Assembly: GCA_002811675.1 (NCBI GenBank)
Contig: PDIM01010373.1
Coordinates: 13,546-77,545, forward strand
DNA: 64,000 bases
Direction of reading: 5' to 3'
From: Ichthyosporea sp. XGB-2017a
Taxonomy: Eukaryota; Opisthokonta; Ichthyosporea
How positions within the stretch are numbered: the first letter of the stretch is position 1; the number at the start of each line of letters is the position of its first letter. The notes beneath the pieces were generated by a model, which was not told the origin of the DNA, did no database searches, and saw nothing but the letters and a program-made list of their open reading frames with translations. Position numbers and translations under genes: made by a program. Shown piece by piece: positions 29,766 through 40,843 of the stretch.

Positions 29766-29838
29766 AAGTTATGACTAAGAATAAAAGAATCCACCCAGCT
29801 CCCTCACTTTCCGGATAAGTGCCTGTATTTCATTGCTT

Positions 29839-32800
29839 CTATTGAACAGACGTGATCCTCATTATGGTACCTCTTGCTTTAGACGATTGCCACCAGGCAA
29901 GTAGTATTTCTTTTGGAATGATAAAGAGTAGCATTTTGCTGTATTTTGCTGTGATTGTTAATTTTTTTATCGTCGGCAAATATAGCTTGCTATAATACAC
30001 CAAACTACCAATAACAAATATGACAAAAACTATTGTCTGGTAAATGATAGAGTTCTGTATTTGCCTCTGAAATTCATCGTGATAATATTGATTTGATTTC
30101 TCAATCCCAGGCTGTAAGTATTCGGATTCAAATGTCTCGAGATCAGTCCAGACCGCATCATTTAACACCGCTTTTCTGTAGGTTTCGTTGGTTGCTGGAT
30201 CTCTTAAAAAAGCAAAGCTCTGAACTTGCGATATATATGTTTGAAAAGACGGGTACAAGCCTTGATTAACAACACCTCCATAAAGTTGCCCGCAAGTTGC
30301 GGAGTTGCCGCTTAGGCAAGCTGTTCCTGTCATTAAGTTGGTTTGATCTTGGTTAAAAAGAAGCTCCTTAGGAAGTGACATTGAATTATTACCTTGAGCA
30401 ATGGCTTCTAAAATTATGCCTAGGTCTTTTGTTTCGTCAATGCATAGCTCACGGGGTGTTTGAGTGAGAAAGTTGCCATTTAGATTAATAAAATACTCCC
30501 GGGCCAGGTAAAGCGATAATCTGGTTCGGTAAGACCTTGAACTCGCAAGCGCAAAAAGAGTAGGGGCGTCGTTCACTTCATTTGCTACCACAATGTAACT
30601 GAGAATGTAAAGCAATACAAGATATATCACAACCACTCCAATAAAGAGAACAAACGTGGCCATTACAGCGTTTCTCATAACATTTTTAGACTTAATTGCC
30701 TTCCCCTGAGATACTCTCACTCCCTTTGTAGCAATGGTTCTTTTACTGTCCGCTTCAAAAGATTTCCACAAGATACTAACTTTGGCCCGCAATACAGAGT
30801 GTTTCAGACTCTTTGCAGTCTCGGTTGGAATGTCTATTATTAGGTCAAAAATTCTCTGGTTTGTCTTTTCGACTTCAAGAATGGCTGGAAGAATACTGAA
30901 TATTAAAATCATTAAACCCACAATACACGCAACTGTCATGTATATAGAATTTGACTTTTGTGTGTCCAGTTGACTATCTATTTCATCTTGAACGTAGACA
31001 TTGGACAATTGAAGTTTTTCTAAAATAATTGAAGGACAATTTTGATATATAAAGTATGCTGATGGTGTATCGCTACTGAATGACGATAAGGTGGTTACTT
31101 CATCTGCATTTACTTTCGTTAGTAACAAGCTGTCTTTAAGGTTTTCTATACTGGTTACGACATTTTGATGAACGATCTGATCGACATTGAACGAAGGGGT
31201 GTTCATTAAGCCTATCTGAGGTTTAACAAGCTCACTATTTTCAACGTCATCTTGCAATGCTCCAACTAATCTTGCTGCTTCATCCGCATTCTGAATGAGC
31301 TGTGCTGATGAAGGTGTTGCTTTGGTTCCCCTGTAGTTTAGTTCAAGACCCCGTGTGTAATAGGCGAGACTAATATCCCTATAATCACGATCCGCGGCAA
31401 TATTTAAGGTGTCAATATAGCCCAAATAATTACTAAATTTGATTACATTGTAAAGATAGATCGCAAAACAAAACGCCATGGCAAAACCCCATCCTATTGA
31501 AAATATCCAATGAAGCTTCTTTATAGAAGAGCGATAGGAACCTACGGCCGAAGCCTTCCTGTGGTTGCTAACCTTTTCCAGCTCCCTTTCAATCGTCTTG
31601 TCCCCTTTGCTTGCTAGCTTCGAGGTTTTTTTGTCTTCTAATGTCGAAAGAACTGAATTTCCTACCCCCAATGACATCCACGTTGCATGAAGAGTGGTGC
31701 TACCTCCACCAAGGTTACCCTTAGTTACATCACGTCTAATCTCAACGTGCACTAAGACTAAGTTTTCCGTAAACTCTTTCAAATGTTCACCAAAGTATTC
31801 AATTTCGCATCCGTCATCACTGCCCCCAGAGCGAAATGATTCTGTTAGATAATCAGACTCTAAACGACTACTGAGAATACCTGTGATACAATTCGTTCGG
31901 TCGAAATCTCTAATAAAACTGTTAATATTGAATGACCCGCTATTGATAGAATCCGGTGAGCATTGAATAATTTGGTACATAGAACTAGTGGCTCCTAACA
32001 CCATATTGTCCTTATTTATGAGGAAAGTATTCGTCTTCCGTGCTGATTCTTGAATGGACAAGAAGCATTGGGGGGTCAGGTGGCTTTGCTCGAGCAAAAT
32101 ACAACATTTGTAGTTTGGAATAATCATATGTCCATTAGCACTGCGACAGAGTAGCGTCATCTCATTCATTGGGGCATGATTATTGCCCTCGCCGTTAAGT
32201 GCATCTTCCACGGTTTTTAAAAAGTCTCTGTATATTGCTTGAAGAATAAAAGTGTCCAATTTCACGCCTATAAAATTTAAAGTCCTTGCATCTGCTTTTT
32301 TTGATCCTATGGCTGAATCCATACTGGAATTAGTTGAAATGCTAAACACTGGAGGAATAGAAACTGATTGACTACAAATTACGCCAAAATTCTCTTCATC
32401 ATCAACACGAAATCCAAAGGTAAGTGACTGTTCACTTAAAAAGAATGAGGATATTTTTTCGTGACTTTTTGAGCCGGTCTGCTGAACATTTCTACTTAAC
32501 ATATCCTTTGCCTCTTCTAGTGCTTCACTAGCCCCGTGCTCATCGTGAAGAATCACAAACAAATAGAAACTATATATAGCACGCAAATACTGAGACGAAA
32601 AGTTTTCAATAAATGCCCATTTGAAAAGGGCTTCAACTTCGCCAATTAAACAATTGTAATTCGCAGCCAAATTGTAGAGTTTTTTAAAGTCGATTGTTGT
32701 ATCTAAACAAACATCCCAAAAACTTGCCTCCGTATCTGTTATATTTAACATTCTACTTAAAATCCCACCTAAGACCTTCTCGTACCGAATGTATTCTTCT

Positions 32801-34437
32801 GCAGCTACGAATGCTTCATGCTGGGAAATCTCCTCATATACTCGCATTCTATTTCGGAAAATCTTGTAGCGTTGGCCTAAATTCAAACTTAAGCCCAATG
32901 CTGTGTGTATTAGCTTACACGCGTAAAGGGGCTTATGATTAAACAGCAATTCAAACTGTGACCACATAAGCCAAAATGTAGGATCTTCACTCATTTTTTG
33001 CCTACAAGAGCTAAACCACGACTCAAACAAACCATTTACATCGCTTTCATTTCCTAGGACTTTAGATGTCACTAGATTATATTTGATATTTAGCGCACAT
33101 CTGTTTTTAACTTCGGCGATAGTAGGGCAGTTTAATCGAATTTTCAAATCCAATTCATAAGGATCTGAGATGCTCTCAACAGGGGTTTTATGTACTCGTT
33201 GAAACCGTAGCTCCAGTGCTACGTACGATGTTGCACAAACGGCTGGAATTAAAACAAGAAAAAGAGTTAAAACTGAAGACCCATCTTTTGCTCCCAAAAT
33301 ATTGGAAAGAATGGTGCAAAGTCCCGCTAGAACTCCGACAGAGTACCCTATGAATTTTGTTTTGGATATAAATATGTAGTGATAACATGGGTACCTGTAG
33401 TAACAATAATACATCATACTCATACACAATGTGTAGGCGATTGATTTTACCCATTTATCAGTAAAAGTCCCAAATACTATTCCAAGTATTATCTTTGAAA
33501 TAAAAGCAACATTATCAGGAAATGATGAAGAGCTAGAGGAAGCTGTTGGACTGACCATACTGTTTTCTTGAGCCACCCAGGTTATAAGAAGTCCACTGGG
33601 AATGTAGACAATAAGGCTCAGCATGGAGATTATACTAGCAACAAGATGCTGCCCCGACCAGCAGGAAGAGATTTCATTTGAATCTCGACAACCAAGAACC
33701 CCTAACAAATTCAACAGGAGGGGAAGCGCCATGATAGAATATAAACATAATAGTATCGATGCCACATAGCCTCTAACAATCTTAGTAAGTTTTGAATCAA
33801 TGCCAAATGCATAAGAAAGCACTAGTAGGATATTATACCCGAAGAAGGATATCAGGAAAGTTATGCTGAACAGGTACACAAAGGCGAACAGCAAAGATTC
33901 GGACGAATACAGTGCAAAACTGAGGGACAAGTACTCCCCCAGATCACTCAGTCCGGTCATATCTTGCGTCCAGGGGATTGCCTCATTAAAGGCCAGACCA
34001 ATAAACTGAAGAAGCTCCCAAATGAATCCGACAATTACTAATGTGGTATGATACGTCATGGATTTTACGTATTTTGTACAAAAATGAAAAAAAAACTGTA
34101 AGAGTCTGTGTGTATTCTCTTTCTCTTCCGACTTCGATACTTGCTCAACGAAATCTTCATCCACATCTATTCGCCACGCGTTCAAGGAAAGATTGGACCC
34201 GAGGAGATCATCATCCTGTTGCGAGAAGCCACTTAATATTGATGAAACACTTTTGGTAGATTTAAGTCCGTAGGATGCTTCATCGTCCTCGTGATATTTC
34301 TATATTTTTGAATGAAAAGTGTTAAATGGGCAAGGGTGAATCCATTGTAAATGTGAGTCCTTTTCTGTAATTCTCGAAAAAAGAAAGCACTATATGTTGT
34401 GTGCTTTGCACATCTGGGTAATAATACTTACCTCCAT
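29839..34437 (-). CDS. TmcB-like polytopic membrane protein with TPR-like and PAS regions
   Basis: Tiny-macrocyst (TmcB/TmcC) proteins are large membrane proteins of amoebae, chytrids and other protists, with a helical-repeat region and PAS domains; TmcB in Dictyostelium affects sexual development. The frame has no ATG at its visible start. I find exon 1 as ATGGAG (34437-34432), intron 34431-34300 (132 nt, GTAAGT...AATATAG) and exon 2 34299-29839, giving 1488 aa. About ten N-terminal membrane spans (roughly 80-400) are followed by half-TPR helices (about 490-620), a PAS-like segment near 745-850 (KTNTFLINKDNMVLGATSSMYQ), then six or so spans separated by long extracellular loops. The layout suggests an environmental sensor. 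The ligand is unknown. Confidence 0.75.
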
Positions 34438-34825
34438 TATTGATTGTTATTGTACGCAAAATCCAATAAAAGTCAAAAGCTTCAAAGACAAATATAAACA
34501 GAATGATGCTTCTACGGTTATTCAGATTTCCTTATTTTTGTGTTTCTCAGCAAGGCATAATATTAAAAGAAGACTAAACGCCTTTTTTTTTCTTTCTTGT
34601 TTGCTTTTCTTCTTTTCGATCAACGCCTTGGCATTTCTTGTTCTTTCTTTCTTTTTTATTTTTTCTAAAAAAAAATTCGTGTTCAGTTTGAAAAAAGAAA
34701 GAAAGAAAGAAAACAGGAACTGTAAACAAAACAAGACCGGGGCTTTTTTTCTTTTTTTTTTTGCTTTGTTTATTTTTTTTCATTGATTTTATATTAATTT
34801 TTTTCTAATTTTGGATCACCTTTTT
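34438..34825. other. Low-complexity flank before the assembly gap
   Basis: T- and A-rich DNA with an AAAG microsatellite (about 34689-34711). It holds the TmcB-like promoter side and ends at the gap. No gene was recognised; a short in-frame match beyond the gap is only chance reading. Confidence 0.45.
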
Positions 34826-34925
34826 NNNNNNNNNNNNNNNNNNNNNNNNNNNNNNNNNNNNNNNNNNNNNNNNNNNNNNNNNNNNNNNNNNNNNNNNNNN
34901 NNNNNNNNNNNNNNNNNNNNNNNNN
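34826..34925. other. Assembly gap of 100 N
   Basis: Exactly 100 N, the conventional filler for a scaffold join of unknown length. It interrupts the reverse transcriptase of the LINE, so the missing sequence is probably 1-3 kb rather than 100 bp. Confidence 0.98.
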
Positions 34926-36989
34926 GTGATTGATTGCGGAGTGGGGGACCTTATCAAAAGCTTTTTTAAAATCTATAAATCCTATGTATGTTTTCATTCC
35001 TTGTTTCTTTCTCAGAGCTACTGTTTCCCAAAGAGCTGTGCATTGTGCTGCACATTCCTCTCCCAGTCTAAAGCCAGCTTGATATTTAGAAAGTCCTCTT
35101 TTAAAGTGTGTGAGGAGTCTTCTTGCCACCACAGAGGATATGAGCTTTAGGCCCGAGGTTATTAAGGAGATACCTCTATAATTATTGGTATCGGAAGCTG
35201 ATCCACTCTTGTAGATGGGAACAATAATTGCTCTTTGCCATATTTCTGGTATGATTCCTTTGACGAAGATATCATTTAGGGCATTAACAATTCTTTGAAG
35301 GTCTTCTTCTGAGGCGTGGGAAAAGAGTAGTTTAAACCATTCAATTGGAATATGATCAGTACCTGAAGCTTTGTTATTTTTCATTTCCTTTAGACATTCT
35401 ATGAATTCTTCTTTGCTTATTGGTGCATTGAGGTTGTCCGCAGGGGGGAGTTGTGGTAGCTCAGGGTACTCCCTTCTTTCATATTCCTCACGAGGTTCGA
35501 ATAACGTTTTCCAGTGATTGATCCACCCTTGTCTCAAATCTTCTTCGCTCGAAAGTATTTCTCCATCGATTAGTAGGACTTCTTTAGCCCCTGATGAGTT
35601 TCTAGCTTTCTTGTAACAGCTTTCCCATAGTTTTTTATAAGCTCTTCGTTGGCAACCATTTGCAAAGAGGTCAAGAACATCTTCAATACTCTTTTGGAAT
35701 TTGGCCTCCTCATGCTTTCTAATTAGTTCTTTCGTTTCTTTAGCTTGAGTTTTGTATGCGTTCTTCTTAGAAGAGTCTTCTGGGTTGGTGGTATAAACTT
35801 GATGAAGTTGACATTTTTTTATACATGCATCTCTGATATTACGGGGGAGATGATCGGTTTCCTTTGCTGGTCTTTGGCATTTTTGAACTAGCATCGAATT
35901 ATCCTTCATTATGTTTTGGGATATTGATACAAGGTTCTCTATATTGTTATTGATCTTTTGCACATCATTTTCCGAAACATCTATACCTTCATCACTTTCA
36001 GTTGCATACCCTTCTTCCAGTTCATTTTGTTCTTGACCTAGAATCGCAAATGGGTTATTGGCGAATATTTCATTTGCTTCTTCGCCTTGCGATAACTTAC
36101 GGATTTTGTAATTATGCACTTTCCATTTGCGACTTATGTTCTCCTGTCTGGCTCTTCTCCCAATCTTTTTGATATGGCTCAGGATTGGGTAATGGTCTGA
36201 GAAGTCAGCATATCTTACAAATGTCTTTGATGCCATTCTACGATTAACATTACTGCTTGTTATAATATGATCAATTGCTACATCCGGGGCTTCATCTGTT
36301 GGAGGTGTTGATCTTATATGTGTCTTTCGACGTCTTTCTGACATTACATTAACTTTGAACATGCCATTAAGCCGCCTTTCACATATATTCTTTAACTCCG
36401 GAAGCTTCATATTAAAGTCTCCACCAATAATAAATTCTTCATTGGGGTATCTTCTTTTGAGATTAAGAAGAGTGTTTACTAAGCTATCAATCATTGTACG
36501 ACGTATGTTTGTATGTCTTTCTGTCGGGACATATACGCTTCCCATGATGGATTTTTGGGCTGTTCCTCCTCCATAAATTCTAGCAAAAATTGCATTACCT
36601 TTAATGTTACCAACTTCGTAAGCTGTGAAGTCCTTCCTGACTATTAAAGCAATACCTCTCTTAGCGTTGTCACATCCACGTTCGTGAAAGCTTTCAAAAG
36701 TATGGTATCCTGGGAATTTTAAACGTTTAAAAGCTTTCAAGCTTGTTGAGGAAGTGCCTGGATCATCTTCTCTGGCCTTATAAGTGCGGAGAGTTTCTTG
36801 TAAGGCAATTACGGCTGCTCTTTCTTTTTCAATCTCTGCCCGTACAGAATAGTATTTTTTCTGAATACCATTGATGTTGTGGCTCATAAAGGTAACCCTC
36901 CTATCTCGAATACGCCTTCTTCTACGTGAGAACCTGAGGAAGGCATGTGTCCTATTCCTCGGTCTCAAATTTTCTCTTACAAAAGGCAT
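34926..36989 (-). CDS. LINE endonuclease/reverse transcriptase, truncated by gap
   Basis: From ATG 36989 an arginine-rich N-terminus leads into an endonuclease-exonuclease-phosphatase domain: MSHNINGIQ (Asn), ALQETLRTY (catalytic Glu), IGGDFNMKL (Gly-Asp-Phe-Asn) and a C-terminal SDHYPIL (catalytic Asp-His). A linker of about 250 residues follows. The reverse transcriptase starts with KNNKASGTDHIPIEWFK, NYRGISLITSGLKLISSVV, AGFRLGEEC and FIDFKKAFDKVPH (first catalytic aspartate region), then the sequence enters the N gap. The YADD-type motif is not visible. The clade (RTE-, L1- or other) is not resolved from these blocks. About 680 residues are uninterrupted, so the copy may have been active recently. 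Confidence 0.88.
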
Positions 36990-37093
36990 TATTGTAAGAG
37001 AAGGGTGGGTTCCATCGATATTAGACTCTTTTTATATAAATGGACCTTATATAAATAAGAGAGCCCGGCCACCACGTCAAGGTTTCGATGGTA

Positions 37094-37150
37094 GTATGTA
37101 TAGTCGCCCCTTAATATCACGTCAGGCAATTAGGGGCTGCTATACATCCA
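37094..37150 (-). repeat. Imperfect inverted repeat in the LINE leader
   Basis: The left arm (about 37094-37110, gtatgtatagtcgcccc) pairs with the right arm (about 37134-37150, ggggctgctatacatcc) around a spacer of about 23 bp, with a few mismatches. In the element's own RNA this would form a stem about 17 bp long some 100 nt upstream of the start codon. Confidence 0.6.
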
Positions 37151-37251
37151 CAGTGTACCCGTTTTTACACTCGGCAGATCATAAAAAATAAAATTATGAA
37201 CGGGTTAATAAATTAATTATTTTGAATTTTTCTTACAGGTGTGTGTGTATT

Positions 37252-37410
37252 TTAGCTTTTCTTCGACTCTTTTCCAAGGGAGGTTGTTGCTTCCGGGCAT
37301 TTTAACCGGTTTCCAACTTTGGATCGCGGTTGCACGTTCATTTTGGCCCTATAAGGTTGTTTCCGCTTCCCGCCATTTCGTGAATTTCCTTTTAAGGCAG
37401 TCAACGACAT
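37252..37410 (-). CDS. Small basic open frame upstream of the LINE
   Basis: A 52-aa frame (ATG 37410, TAA 37252-37254) is very rich in Lys/Arg/Asn/Gly (GNSRNGGKRKQPYRAK) with no acid in the middle. It lies upstream of the LINE frame on the same strand and could be the remnant of a first open frame (nucleic-acid-binding ORF1) or an unrelated chance frame. It has no recognisable domain and is too short to judge by coding statistics alone. Confidence 0.2.
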   Translation of the reverse strand: MSLTALKGNSRNGGKRKQPYRAKMNVQPRSKVGNRLKCPEATTSLGKESKKS

Positions 37411-37786
37411 ATCGCTGCCGGGAGTTATTAGTTAGATCATTTAGTCTCTGCTATTTTAAATGTGATAAAGTGCAATAACCGTTATCCCCTTTTTTCTTTT
37501 CCTTCTCCAATTACTGTAATTGGTTTATTTCAATTTCCCTCCTTTTTTGTTTGTTTCTTTGGATGAGAATTATGTGCAGTACTACTGTACTACTGTAGTG
37601 TGCAGTTCTACTTTTTCAATGCGAAAAATCCTTGGTGGAGGGTTGTATGGTGCAACAAAGCGATGTTCAACCCCGCCAGCGTTGTTGAGGTGCTGAAGGG
37701 TTTCATTGAGGAACTCAGGAATTCACCACCGTGAAGCTCTTCCGATCACCCACACGTGCACCCAACCCGAACGCGATTCCGCCACT

Positions 37787-40700
37787 TCATTTCACCAATA
37801 CTTTGCTACAGTCGTCACCTTTGCGAGAGCGTAAGCGTCGAGCAATTGGGGAAAACAGTTTTTTCTTTCCTTTTGCATTTGCCTTCCCCTTTGAGGTACA
37901 CTCTCCACTGCTATCTTCACTTCTGCAATTGGGTGCTAGAGAAGAGCTATTTTTTGTTCCTGATGAAGTCGCCTTTGCTACGGTTTTTCTGTTTTGAGAT
38001 CGAGGTGATGGGCTAAACAGACGTTTAAGTTTGCCAAAAGAAGACACTCGATCAGACGAGGCAGAGTCCTTAGATGTGGGCTTTCTTCCGAGGGGAGTGA
38101 GCTCGGGTGTGGCGTTAACAGGTGAATTGAAATCTGTACCGTTCAAAGATCCTACTTTTTGAAATGTGTTTATGCAATCGTTTCTGCTTTGAGAGCTTTG
38201 CGAGATCCTTGCTTCAATTTCAGCAACCTTTTGGTCTACAAATTTACAACCTGTACGCCTAGGCTTTCGCTTTTCTTGCTGTACCGGAACATCCATGGCA
38301 CTCTCTGCTTCAGGCTTGGCAGTAGACTCAATAAACCGTCGCTGCTCTTCTATTATGCGCTCTAGGTCTTCGACCGTGGTCTCATGCTGTTGGCACTGTC
38401 GTTGTTGCGCTAAAAAGACAGAGTAAGGGACAGAATCATTTTCGATGCCTTTTACCACCCCCTCTTCTTCAACCGAACATTTGCCACCTGAAGCAGTTTT
38501 GTTATACAGATTCCACTTCTCGTCAAATAAATCCTCACTAAATTGGTTGTCTTCTTTCATACACAATCTCAACGACTGTTCCATTTCAACCAACTGTCGT
38601 GCCATTTCAATACTAACTTCTTCACGAATATTTTGCTCCATACTAATAAATCTTTTTTCGGCCTGTTCCAATTGTTCCCTCATTTGATTTAGTCGTTCAA
38701 GAAGCTTTTCATTTTCTTCCGTTAGCAATCTATTAATCTTGCTCTGCTCTCTAAGGGTTTCATACAATTCGTTGTCGGTGGCCTCTTCCGGTACACTTTC
38801 AAGATTCGGTTTGCTTTTCCCAAGCCGCAAAGACTTTTTCGAAGGATTCCCTTTTACTTTGACCTCTTGTTTGGGGTTTCCAATAGGGAGGGATGTAACT
38901 ACATCTTTGGCAATCGCAGAAAACCTCAACACGTGAAAAGTTTCATCGAAATCCGTTTTACACTGATTGATATTGACAATCATCACGGCCTTGGAGCCGA
39001 AGTCCGAAATGCAACCAGCTGAAAAATAACTCTGGAATAGCCGTGTCAATTTACTCTCTCTGAAAGGAACGATTTTGGGATTGTTTGCATGCTGCTGGTT
39101 CCAACGTAAGAATTCCATGCACTTTCCGAGGGTCATCAAAGAAGTATTTATATTTGCTGCCTCTTTCAACCGTTTTCCAATGTTCTTCGTTCTTGTGTAT
39201 CTTTCTGATCCAGCAAGATCTACAAATGAAAATCTATTACAAACAACGCGGGATGCAAGGGATTGAAAAGATGACAGATCATCAACGCTACTTCTCCTCC
39301 TGTGAGGCACTCGCAATAGTATCAGGGTGAAAACACTGTGGCTTCTACTTGACGTTTGGTTTAACTGAGTCATTGCAACCTTTCTATTCTTTTGCCCAAT
39401 TCGAAGAAGTTTATAAGTCTGCTCTGCGTTGTGAACGCGAACTGTCTTCAATCCTTTGACATAAACGTTACCAAGAACGTCTTCGGCTAGCTTTAGAGTG
39501 GGCCTTCTTTGGCCCTTTTTTTGGGGTGGTTCTTCAAGAATGTCGTAAATTAATTCGTTGTAAATTTCGCAATAGGAGACAAAGACCATATATTCAAATT
39601 CATTTTCCAAAGGCACAACAGTTTCATCCGTAATACGGCTAACCCATTCGCTGTCCACATCAGCAAAAGGCGAACCTTGGTCAATGTCACATGCCTCAGT
39701 GGCACTCACCTTGTTAACAATCGGGACTTCTTCACCGCGCCCCTCATTATGAGCTTCAGAATGAATCATTTGTTCACATTCTTTCATAAGCGTTTGTATG
39801 GTCTCGTGATCAGGCTCAATTTTGCAATTGTAATTGGCCATCGTTTCTCTAGACTCCTTTTTGCTTCTTTGGATGATTTGTTCGGCAAGTTCATGTTCTT
39901 CTGTGCCCTGCTGGTCTTCTAGCACTTCGACAGAGCTGTAATATTTAGGTTTGAAGCAAGTTGCTGGGCTTTGCTTGTCACCCACACTGTTAAATATAAC
40001 ATCAATAGTCCTCGGTAAAACACCACCGTCTTCAGGGATGCCCTGTATTGTATAAGTCTTTCCAGCATTCGTAATTCCATACGTAAACAGAAGACAATTC
40101 TGAGAATTCAAAAAACTAGACGCAAGCTCCAGAGCCGATTTGCTAAAAAGTTCATATTGAGAGGTTTCCTTTTCAAAAATGTGAGAAAAATCATACGATT
40201 TGGCACTAATGCTTTGAGAAGATGTGTTCGAGCGGTGTGTATTTCGAGCTAGAAAAGAATCTTTCGGAGGACGTAATGTTACCCTGTTTGTCTGTAAATC
40301 GACATTCATAAGATCTTCACAATTTTCGTCGTTATCAATTTCGTCTCGAGTAAAAGGACGAATCCTCAAGTACACTTTAAGTTCTCTTCCAGTTTCAGAT
40401 TCTAAAGGCTTTGGAGGCACAAGAGCTTTTAATGGGTCATTTATAGCGCTTGCATGACTGGTGCATATTGAACTTTCCAAATACGTGGCGCTACCTCTAT
40501 CATTCTCAGTTACGCTAGAAACACTTCCGTTAAATTCGCCACAGTTGGCCTGTGTACAAGAACTAGAAGGCACATATAGCTTGCCATTGTTTGCAGATTC
40601 CATTAAAATATTTTCCTTGTCTTCGATGGCTTCACAGTTTTCATATAAACTTTCTTTGGATTTTACTACACAGTCCTTACTTCCCTCCACAACGTTGGGC

Positions 40701-40843
40701 GATGTAAAAAGATGTTTTCGAATCTGCATAACAGAGTTGACTGATACCATGTCATCATTGCTTGGTTCCCCAGTGCTATCATTATAAAAAGGAGTGAAGC
40801 AAACTTGTGCATTGTATTTTTCACTATACTTAGGCCCATCCAT
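37787..40843 (-). CDS. KIF20: Kinesin-6 family motor (KIF20-like)
   Basis: Kinesin-6 motors organise the central spindle and act in cytokinesis. ATG 40843 gives 1018 aa, no intron. The motor begins at about 150 (ELKVYLRIRPFTRDE). The P-loop is FTYGITNAGKTYTIQG (about 253), where Asn after Thr is typical of kinesin-6; switch I is NQTSSRSHS (about 498) and switch II FVDLAGSER (about 544). Between P-loop and switch I lies an acidic insertion of about 110 residues, the kinesin-6 hallmark (long loop 6), before FVSYCEIYNELIYDIL. After the motor (to about 640) come coiled coils and a basic tail with KPTSKDSASS- and RR-rich segments. KIF20 fits better than KIF23, which has a tail binding a Rho GAP. 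The RDM1-like gene shares its promoter region. Confidence 0.88.
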   Translation of the reverse strand: MDGPKYSEKYNAQVCFTPFYNDSTGEPSNDDMVSVNSVMQIRKHLFTSPNVVEGSKDCVVKSKESLYENCEAIEDKENILMESANNGKLYVPSSSCTQANCGEFNGSVSSVTENDRGSATYLESSICTSHASAINDPLKALVPPKPLESETGRELKVYLRIRPFTRDEIDNDENCEDLMNVDLQTNRVTLRPPKDSFLARNTHRSNTSSQSISAKSYDFSHIFEKETSQYELFSKSALELASSFLNSQNCLLFTYGITNAGKTYTIQGIPEDGGVLPRTIDVIFNSVGDKQSPATCFKPKYYSSVEVLEDQQGTEEHELAEQIIQRSKKESRETMANYNCKIEPDHETIQTLMKECEQMIHSEAHNEGRGEEVPIVNKVSATEACDIDQGSPFADVDSEWVSRITDETVVPLENEFEYMVFVSYCEIYNELIYDILEEPPQKKGQRRPTLKLAEDVLGNVYVKGLKTVRVHNAEQTYKLLRIGQKNRKVAMTQLNQTSSRSHSVFTLILLRVPHRRRSSVDDLSSFQSLASRVVCNRFSFVDLAGSERYTRTKNIGKRLKEAANINTSLMTLGKCMEFLRWNQQHANNPKIVPFRESKLTRLFQSYFSAGCISDFGSKAVMIVNINQCKTDFDETFHVLRFSAIAKDVVTSLPIGNPKQEVKVKGNPSKKSLRLGKSKPNLESVPEEATDNELYETLREQSKINRLLTEENEKLLERLNQMREQLEQAEKRFISMEQNIREEVSIEMARQLVEMEQSLRLCMKEDNQFSEDLFDEKWNLYNKTASGGKCSVEEEGVVKGIENDSVPYSVFLAQQRQCQQHETTVEDLERIIEEQRRFIESTAKPEAESAMDVPVQQEKRKPRRTGCKFVDQKVAEIEARISQSSQSRNDCINTFQKVGSLNGTDFNSPVNATPELTPLGRKPTSKDSASSDRVSSFGKLKRLFSPSPRSQNRKTVAKATSSGTKNSSSLAPNCRSEDSSGECTSKGKANAKGKKKLFSPIARRLRSRKGDDCSKVLVK

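Larger units (their letters stand above)
34926..37200 (-). mobile_element. Non-LTR retrotransposon (LINE), 3' part lost in the gap
   Basis: A minus-strand element whose 5' side lies near 37.0-37.2 kb. It contains one long open frame with AP-like endonuclease then reverse transcriptase. The rest of RT and the 3' UTR fall in the gap. The 5' boundary is uncertain: the untranslated leader holds an inverted repeat (37094-37150) and may continue to about 37.45 kb. The element sits between the TmcB-like promoter and the 3' side of the kinesin gene. The intact frame suggests a young copy. Confidence 0.8.

Noticed and set aside
34794-34825. Short peptide (KGDPKLEKN) continuing the LINE frame across the N gap
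   Set aside because: The gap length is arbitrary, so reading through it has no meaning.
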